Positions 57,940 through 64,000 of a DNA stretch of 64,000 bases are shown in pieces (position 1 is the first letter of the stretch; every line of letters begins with the position of its first letter). The notes under the pieces were generated by a model. That model did not search any database, was not told where the DNA came from, and saw only the letters and a program-made list of their open reading frames with translations. Source of the stretch: Lomentospora prolificans (lineage: Eukaryota; Ascomycota; Sordariomycetes; Microascales; Microascaceae); the NCBI GenBank assembly GCA_029532625.1, contig JARFXM010000003.1, positions 2,480,001 to 2,544,000 of the forward strand, read 5' to 3'. The position numbers and the translations under genes were made by a program.

Positions 57940-59234
57940 TCATCCAGAATCCGCGCGCCTCTCCTCCTCAACCCACGCATCTTCCTCAACAACTACCTCC
58001 GTCACCATTGGCTTCAAGCCCCATTTCTTGAACAGGGTCTTATCCTCATCCCAACCGTTGCAAGCCGTCGTCAACATCTTCTCACCGGTGAAGATGGCGT
58101 TTGCCCCAGCGAGGAAGCACATGGCCTGCTTTTCCTCCGTCATGGTGATGCGGCCAGCCGCCAACCTGATAATCGTACCGGGCATGACCAATCTTGCCGT
58201 AGCTATCGTACGCACTACTGAGTCGAACTCGATGGCCTTGGTACCCTCTAGAGGCGTTCCCTTGATCGCCACGAGAGTGTTGACAGGGAAAGACTCGGGA
58301 TGTTTGGGCATCGTTGCCACTTCGTATATGAGACCGATCCTGTCTTCATGCTTCTCTCCTAGGCCGAGGATTCCGCCCGTGCAGACGTTGATGCCGGCGT
58401 TTCGGACGTGCTCTATCGTTTGCAATCTCTCATCGTAGGTTCGTGAAGTGATAACGTTAGGATAGTGCTCTCGGGAAGTGTCTAGGTTATGGTTGTACGC
58501 GGTGAGTCCGGCGTCAGCTAGCTCCTTAGCCTGATTTCCGTCGAGCATGCCGAGTGTCACGCAGGCTTCCATTCCCATAGCCCTAACGCCCTTAACCATT
58601 TCTACGATGTTGCGTAGGTTGGATTTCCGGCCTCGCATGTCCCTCCACGCAGCTCCCATGCAGAACCTGCTACTACCATTTTCCTTGGCAATGCGAGCAG
58701 CTTCCAGGACGGAGTCCACGGTGCTGAGCTTTGTGGCTTTGAGACCCGTCGAATATCGAGAGGATTGGGCACAGTAAGAGCAATTTTCGCTGCAACCTCC
58801 AGTCTTGATGTTCATCAGGGTGCACATCTGAACGGCAGCTGGGTCGTGGAACTTCCGGTGCACCGTAGCCTACGTAGATAAGAGATATTAGAAGCCATGC
58901 CAATCATAACAAGTCAGTAGAGGACTAGATTGGATCTTCAAATGGGGATCGCCGAGTTGATGGAAGATGGTATTGGGGAGATCCAAATTTGATCAGGCTG
59001 ATTGTGTCGTGCTGTTGTGACACGCAGAGAACACAAACGTACTGATTCATAGACCAGCTTCATCAAGGGAGTATGGTAGATGGACGAGATCTCCTCCTTT
59101 GTCCAATCATATCGCGGGGCCTCGGCTCGAACGGCGTTCGCGAGCACATCTGAGCTGGTGGCATACTGGCGTACGCCCTGGAGGGTCACCGAAGATGAGC
59201 GGGATAATAAAGACGAAGGTAACACTCGACGCAT
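57940..59234 (-). CDS. bio2: Biotin synthase, mitochondrial
   Basis: Two minus-strand exons, 59234-59043 and 58869-57940, give 373 residues. It is a radical-SAM enzyme that inserts sulfur into dethiobiotin to make biotin, in mitochondria. Residues 1-25 are an Arg/Ser-rich targeting sequence (MRRVLPSSLLSRSSSVTLQG) with RQYATSS near the cleavage point. The radical-SAM cluster cysteines are Cys90, Cys94 and Cys97 in GGCSENCSYCAQSS. Typical biotin synthase motifs follow: MGAAWRDMRGRK, ACVTLGMLDGNQA, YNHNLDTSREHYP, TGGILGLGEKHEDR, PVNTLVAIKGTPLEG and IIRLAAGRITM, which includes the Arg of the second [2Fe-2S] cluster. No other biotin pathway gene is adjacent. Confidence 0.97.
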
Positions 59235-60658
59235 ATTGTTAATCGCTCAACGGGTCCGCAAGGCCGAGAACAAGATACGAATTATGGACGAGAGAGTCCT
59301 AAACAAGAGCAGAGGTACCGACCGTTAGAATGCAGACGAGACAACGAAACTGATGCGGCGGAGGAAAAACCAGACCTCCTTTGGAGGAGGGAGGGGAGCA
59401 GTGGTCTCAGGGAAGGCTGGCATCCCCCTCTCGCGCACTTGCTTTCCCCGCTTAAGCCATCGATCGACTCACCCACGCTCAACCGATAATTACTCTACAT
59501 GTAATCTCAAACAGGAGCCTGCAACGCGGCTAACTGGCCGCCAATGCACTCCTGGTTACGTGTGATGGCAATACAATATTGTGGTGCATGCTGAACTTTG
59601 TTCCTGGCCCGAGTTCTCCCTCGGCGATCGGGTCAAGGAAACTTCATGTGCATTAGCCTGCCCCGAAGCAAGCCCTACATGCCTTATTAGATATCCCACA
59701 CCAGGGGATGCTCTTGATGGTAGAATCTGCCTTGGCCCCGAGACTGCAACCGCCGCCCCCACTCGTTTTAATCTGCTCAGCCCTCTCAACATAATTTTCG
59801 GCTCGGCACATCCCAACTACTTGGAACTTGAGAACTGATGGGCAATCGTGGATCCCCTCTACCCAGCACGTATTTGTCACTCAATCTCTTATTCTCCAGT
59901 ATCTCCGATTGACATCCGCTAAGCCGGATATCAGCGGCTTGTGTACATGGCCAGAACCAAAAAGCGTGGAGCACGTCTGAGGACCGTTGCTATTTATTCC
60001 AGACTTCCTTGATTTATTGCCCGTGGGTTCATTCGTGCCTCTTGTGTCGAGGAGACTCAAGGCGCCCGGCAATAGATGCGAGCCCTCTTAAGTTCAGTAA
60101 AGCCATCATGGCTGTGCCCTCAAGTATACAATTTACTGCAAACATCCATCACTAGGCGAGGAACCAAGGCGACGGACACGGACGAGGTTATACGGTCTTG
60201 TGTAGTACACGAAATCATCTTTGCAATCATCCATTCATTGCATGGTTTCACTTGAGAAGGCCATATAAGGCCACCCAAAAACTAAAATGCCTGCCTCATC
60301 TTGCCGATTTTGCGCAAGCTAGTGCCGGAGGAAGGTCTGACAAGCGTCATTACTCTTCCCCTGACCACTTACACAAAGACCAATGAAATGACAGCGAGGA
60401 AGACAGCCTGTTGACGCCCGACCATGATCTACCATTTTGTCACTTAAACGTGCAACGACAGCAACAACTTTCCGCTCCACCCTTCCCCAACCCCTCCGCT
60501 CAAACTCCCTTTCCCTCTTGGATTGCATGCTCCCTTTTTTGCCCTTTTTTTCACCAGAGTCTGTCTCAACTCTAAGCCGTCGTGATATATTCCCTCCGAG
60601 AGCCGCCGTCACAATCCAGAGAGAAGCAAGAAGAAAGAACAGATAGTCAAGGAGGCCA
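59235..60658. other. Intergenic between BIO2 and RACK1
   Basis: 1.4 kb containing the BIO2 promoter on the left and RACK1 3' sequence on the right. Short open frames (59353-59880 and 60198-60646) have no features. No RNA gene is seen. Confidence 0.55.
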
Positions 60659-62254
60659 TTACGCCCTGGACATGACACCCCAAGCGCGGATAATGTTGTC
60701 CGTGTAACCGGCGAAGAGGGTCTGGCCATCGGCGCTCCACGCAAGGCTGACGCACTCGGGCTCACGGCTCTTCTTGCCGACGGCGGTGAACTCGGGCTTG
60801 AGCTCATCAACCTTGCTCTTCTTCTCAAGGTCGAAGATGATGATGCTGCTAGCGGTGGCAGCGCAGAGCCAGTAGCGGTTGGGAGAGAAGACAAGGGCGT
60901 GGATCTCGTCGTTGGCGTTAAGGGAGTAGAGGTGCTTGGACTCATTAAGATCCCAAAGCATGGTGGTACCGTCCTTGCCACCGGAAGCGCAGAGAGAGCC
61001 ATCGGGAGAGATGGTGACAGTGTTGATGTAACCAGTGTGACCAATGTGGTCAGTCTGGAGCTTGCAGGTGGAGAGCTCCCAAACCTATGCAAAGTGAAAC
61101 GGTGTTAGCATGACACTCTCGTCGGACAGATAGTGCGGGTCCTTCCGTAGGCTCCGAGCATCTCAAGAGTCGTCGAAGGAACAACCGATAGAGAGAGTCA
61201 CGGAGCCCTTTCCTCGCCAGCCGTGTGAAGGGTAAAGATCAGAAAATGGTGATGTTTGTCTCATGGCCCTAACTCATGGCTAGGGCTCTGAAGTAGCAAA
61301 TACTTGAAAGCATCATGTACACACGCAGTCTGAGAAGGCGAGGAAATCCGGAAAGGAACGGAAAACTTGTTTACGCACCTTAACGAGCTTGTCCCAGCCG
61401 GAGGAGACAATCACGGGGTTCTGGGGATTGGGGCTGAAGCGGACGCAAGAGACCCAGTCGGTGTGGCCCTTGTCGGTGATAGTGTACTTGCAGTCACCGA
61501 GGGTGTTCCAGAGCTTGATGGTTCGGTCACGAGCACCAGAGACGATCTGGCGGTTGTCGGCGGAGAAAGAGACGGAGAGAACGTCGCTGTTGTGGCCAAC
61601 GAATCGTCGGGTGGTGGTACCGGTAGCGAGCTCCCAGAGACGGAGGGTCTTGTCCCAGGAGGCAGAGAGGGCGTAAGCACCATCGGACGAGATGACCTAT
61701 TAATCGTTAGGATTCAAGATTCTCCAACCCAAGTTCCAATTCTTGTTTTATGGCGAGGCTAGCCTAGAGTCCGCACGTACACAGTCAGAGACGATGTGGG
61801 AGTGGCCGTGGAGGCTTCGCTTGGGGTATCCGTATTGAGTCTCGTCGCGGGTGAGGTTCCAGATGATGAGGGTCTTGTCACGAGAGGCCGAGAGAAGCAT
61901 GTTGGGGCTGAAATTTGATAACTGTTAGCAACTTGAACCCTTTCGTCAACTCCTATGCCTAGGCCATTATGGTGGCCGAAAACCCCTTCCTAAGACAGCG
62001 GAACCGTCGGTGGTAGATGCAAAGAAAACACGACGAGGCGTCAATAAGGGGCGAGTCGATCACATACTTCTCGATAGAGGTGGCCAAAGAGGTGACCCAG
62101 CCGTTCTGGGGAGATGGTCAGTATGAATGCTCCCATTTGGAAAATTTGATCTCCGCGAGACTCGCGACAGTGCGGTGGCGACGCCAGCAGGAAAGAAGAA
62201 GGGCAAACTTACGTGGCCCTCAAGGGTGCCCTTGAGAATCAATTGCTCAGCCAT
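60659..62254 (-). CDS. cpc2: RACK1/Cpc2/Asc1: ribosome-bound G-beta-like WD40 protein
   Basis: Five minus-strand exons, 62254-62213, 62105-62068, 61907-61781, 61696-61379 and 61084-60659, give 316 residues, the standard length. The protein is a seven-bladed WD40 propeller on the head of the 40S ribosome that links translation to signalling; in Neurospora (cpc-2) and yeast (ASC1) it tempers general amino acid control. Blades are visible as repeated GH...W/D patterns: LKGTLEGHNGWVTSLA, SASRDKTLIIWNL, LSASWDKTLRLWEL, VSGARDRTIKLWNT, SSGWDKLVKVWEL, ASGGKDGTTMLWDL, ending with LFAGYTDNIIRAWGVMSRA. The fourth intron (61085-61378) is 294 bp, far longer than the others, and holds a snoRNA listed separately. 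The yeast gene likewise hosts snR24/U24 in its intron. Confidence 0.97.
61235..61325 (-). ncRNA. snR24: C/D-box snoRNA U24 (snR24/SNORD24 type) in RACK1 intron
   Basis: On the gene strand the intron contains a C box variant ATGATGC (61316-61310), the guide TATTTGCTACTTCAGA with a CAGA D' box (ending 61287), a short hairpin gcccta...tagggc, a C' box ATGAGA (around 61264-61259), a second antisense stretch AACATCACC, and a D box CTGA (61242-61239). Outside the boxes, CGTGTG (61325-61320) can pair with CACACG (61227-61222), an external stem that would bring the ends together. The ATTTGCTA guide and box layout match U24 as I remember it from human and yeast, which directs 2'-O-methylation of 25S/28S rRNA. 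U24 in the intron of the ASC1/RACK1 gene is known from yeast. Identified by eye; no covariance search was run. Confidence 0.8.
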
Positions 62255-63146
62255 TGTGATTGTGAGTAGGGAGGATGGCAGAGGTTGGAAGTGGTCGGAT
62301 GGTGGATCGCAAGCGAAGGCTTGTGTGTGGTGATGTTCACCTGTGGGATTAGATATTTGTTAAGGGTCGGGACAGGCAAGGGAGAGAGAGGAGAGAGGGT
62401 TGGTGGGGGGGCAGGTATGGCAGAAAGAGACTCAATTCGCTGCTAAGCGTATCTCTTCGGAGTGCACACACGCTCTTGAGGTCTCGGTCAGTGTTCCTCT
62501 GCCCACAAAGGAACGTTTGGGAAATTTGCGATTTCTGCTCGAGGACGTTTTCTGTGTGCATGAAAATTAGGGCCACGCCAAAATTTGGGTGGGCTTGACA
62601 AAGGTCATGGTGGGGCGCCTGCCTGGTGGCAGATCGCGCATGGCAGTTGCTGTCAAGTGCCCATCCCACCCGCGGATTCCCAACACCATGCGCCGCCGTG
62701 TAATCAGACATCAACATGGATGTGCCACGGCGATGTCAGCATGCTCTAACTACATAACACTTTGTACACGCTGATGCATACATTGCATTGCATACGTGCA
62801 TCCATCACAAGCCCAATGTAGCAGATGATTGTGAGGCTAGAGTGGGATAAAAAGAATTTGAACAGCAAGCGCACTGTGATGCGGACATGGGGCTAGGAAG
62901 AATTCTTCGTTCACAGTCGGTGGCTCAGCACTGTAATATCGAATTACTGTATTGGGGTATCTAGAAAATGCACTGTTGTACAAATAGGCTATCGCTCTCG
63001 AGAACTTCTCTCCCTGCGGCTTCTCGTTACATCTTCTTTCCGGTGGAGCGCTGGAACATACGACGCCTGCATCCTAGTTGCAGCACTAATACTGCGCACT
63101 TGCTTTGTGACAGTATCCGGATGAATGGATATTTCGATAACATCCA
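62255..63146. promoter_or_regulatory. RACK1 promoter region and TAF8 3' region
   Basis: 892 bp. Immediately upstream of RACK1 the gene strand is strongly pyrimidine-rich (62370-62420), as expected for genes of the translation machinery. The open frame at 62349-62717 has no domain. The last part is the TAF8 3' untranslated region. Confidence 0.45.
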
Positions 63147-64000
63147 TCACTTTGGCGCCGGTTCTGCCGTAGCAATTGTTCGACCTGCTGGCCGTCGTGT
63201 GGTGCGCACCCCTTCTCGACGTAGTGTATCTGTAGAAGAATTGACAATCATACTAGCGTTTGCAATTCGATCGGCTAGTGGCTTGGCCAATGCGTCATCT
63301 TGGGGTGCCAGCTGGCCATCTTGAGGCTTCATCATCTTCTCCATTGCTTGCTCCCAGAGTCGATATCTCTCGCGGCTAGCGGGATACCGTTGAGCTTGGG
63401 ATCGAACTTCCTTCTGCTGCCGCACTTTTGACGCACGTAGCAACCCCCGAAGCGCATCCTCTCCCTGCTTTGCTGCTTTGGAGATATGTTCGCGCATTGC
63501 ATTTGGATCCTTTTTGCTCTGAGTCTCTTCGCGAGGTGTAGATACAAAGGTATGTCGGCTGGGGAAGTCTGGAAACAGCGAAGGGATGTATTCTTTAGAT
63601 TCCTTCTCGGGTTTCCCACTAAGCTCTTCGGAAAGTGTAGGTAGCGGGCGTAGATACGGGCCATCGGGGGCGGGTATCGTCTTGGTTTTAGGGACAAGGC
63701 GGTTCGCGAGGACGGGATGGCGCACGTGGGGTTTCAACGAGTCAACGGGTAGGTTAAAGGTTCGTAACATCTTTTCGAAGTCGACAGGAGTTGGTTGCTC
63801 TCGGCGGGCGGAAAGAGCTTGTCGTTTAAGGACGCCGAGAAGTGACGCAAGATCTATATGGTAGAGACATCTCGTTAGTTACCAGAGGGAAAATCAGTCT
63901 GCGGGGCATATGCGCACGTACATTCCGCCGCAGCGAGCGTAAAGCTCTCTATGGCTTCTGCATCAGCGGCATCGAAACCCACATGATCTAGTGCCAGTGC
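63147..64000 (-). CDS. taf8: TFIID subunit TAF8, C-terminal part (cut by window end)
   Basis: Two minus-strand exons are visible, 64000-63922 (incomplete at the window edge) and 63853-63147, about 261 codons in continuous frame. TAF8 pairs with TAF10 through a histone fold and helps assemble TFIID for RNA polymerase II initiation. The incomplete exon gives part of the histone fold (ALDHVGFDAADAEAIESFTL), followed after a 68-bp intron by YLASLLGVLKRQALSARREQ. The Pro-rich region with SLFPDFPSRHTFVSTP matches the TAF8 C-terminal domain (PDFP-HTY-TP pattern). The rest is basic and Gln/Arg-rich. The start codon and first part of the histone fold lie outside the window. The TAF8 call rests on the histone-fold fragment plus the PDFP motif. 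Confidence 0.8.

Noticed and set aside
1..64000. CRISPR arrays, bacterial operons, 5S rRNA and other tRNA genes
   Set aside because: The window is fungal nuclear DNA; no regularly spaced direct repeats of CRISPR type and no 5S or tRNA consensus was recognised by eye.

Overview
The window looks like nuclear DNA of a filamentous ascomycete (Pezizomycotina, probably Sordariomycetes). Genes carry several short introns (about 45-95 bp) with GT/AG ends and CTAAC-type branch points. A retrotransposon has been destroyed by C-to-T changes on both strands in the manner of repeat-induced point mutation (RIP). Fungus-specific families are present: CFEM, DUF1996, secreted GH6 cellulase, Ost3 and a CarX-type carotenoid oxygenase.

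Layout. Positions 1-6440 are RIP-ruined, TA-rich DNA holding a reverse-strand Ty3/Gypsy chromovirus; it ends in decaying 53-bp tandem repeats that grade into normal sequence. From 6.4 to 18.7 kb the DNA is gene-poor, with only a secreted DUF1996 protein (8.6-9.9 kb) and a GPI-anchored protein with four CFEM-type modules (15.8-17.7 kb), separated by about 6 kb with no convincing gene. From 18.7 to 40.2 kb lies a housekeeping-rich block: an APC permease (-), glutaminyl-tRNA synthetase (-), an unrecognised membrane protein (+), MAD2 (+), UBP14 (-), ISU1 (+), a carotenoid oxygenase (-) and a short unrecognised protein (-). After 3.6 kb with what may be a transposon end come an F-box-like protein (+), a nuclear-type coiled-coil protein (-) and OST3 (+). 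A further 5.4 kb without a clear gene precedes a GH6 cellulase (+), biotin synthase (-), the RACK1/Cpc2 ribosomal WD40 protein (-) with an intronic U24-type snoRNA, and the C-terminal part of TFIID subunit TAF8 (-), cut by the window end.

The genes do not form an operon or an obvious biosynthetic cluster. They are ordinary fungal genes in mixed orientation, several as divergent pairs (UBP14/ISU1, coiled-coil/OST3, GlnRS/membrane protein) or convergent pairs (MAD2/UBP14, ISU1/carotenoid oxygenase, GH6/BIO2). I found no clearly novel multi-gene system. The most notable items are the near-total loss of CA and TG dinucleotides in the retroelement with a ~600-bp less-mutated patch inside it, the tandem CFEM expansion with uneven retention of the heme-ligand Asp, the intronic U24 snoRNA, a probable GC-AG intron behind a 15-nt coding exon, a 27-bp GATA palindrome, and a sequencing-adapter-like 13-mer. 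All exon coordinates were worked out by eye from splice signals and reading frame and have not been tested against transcripts.
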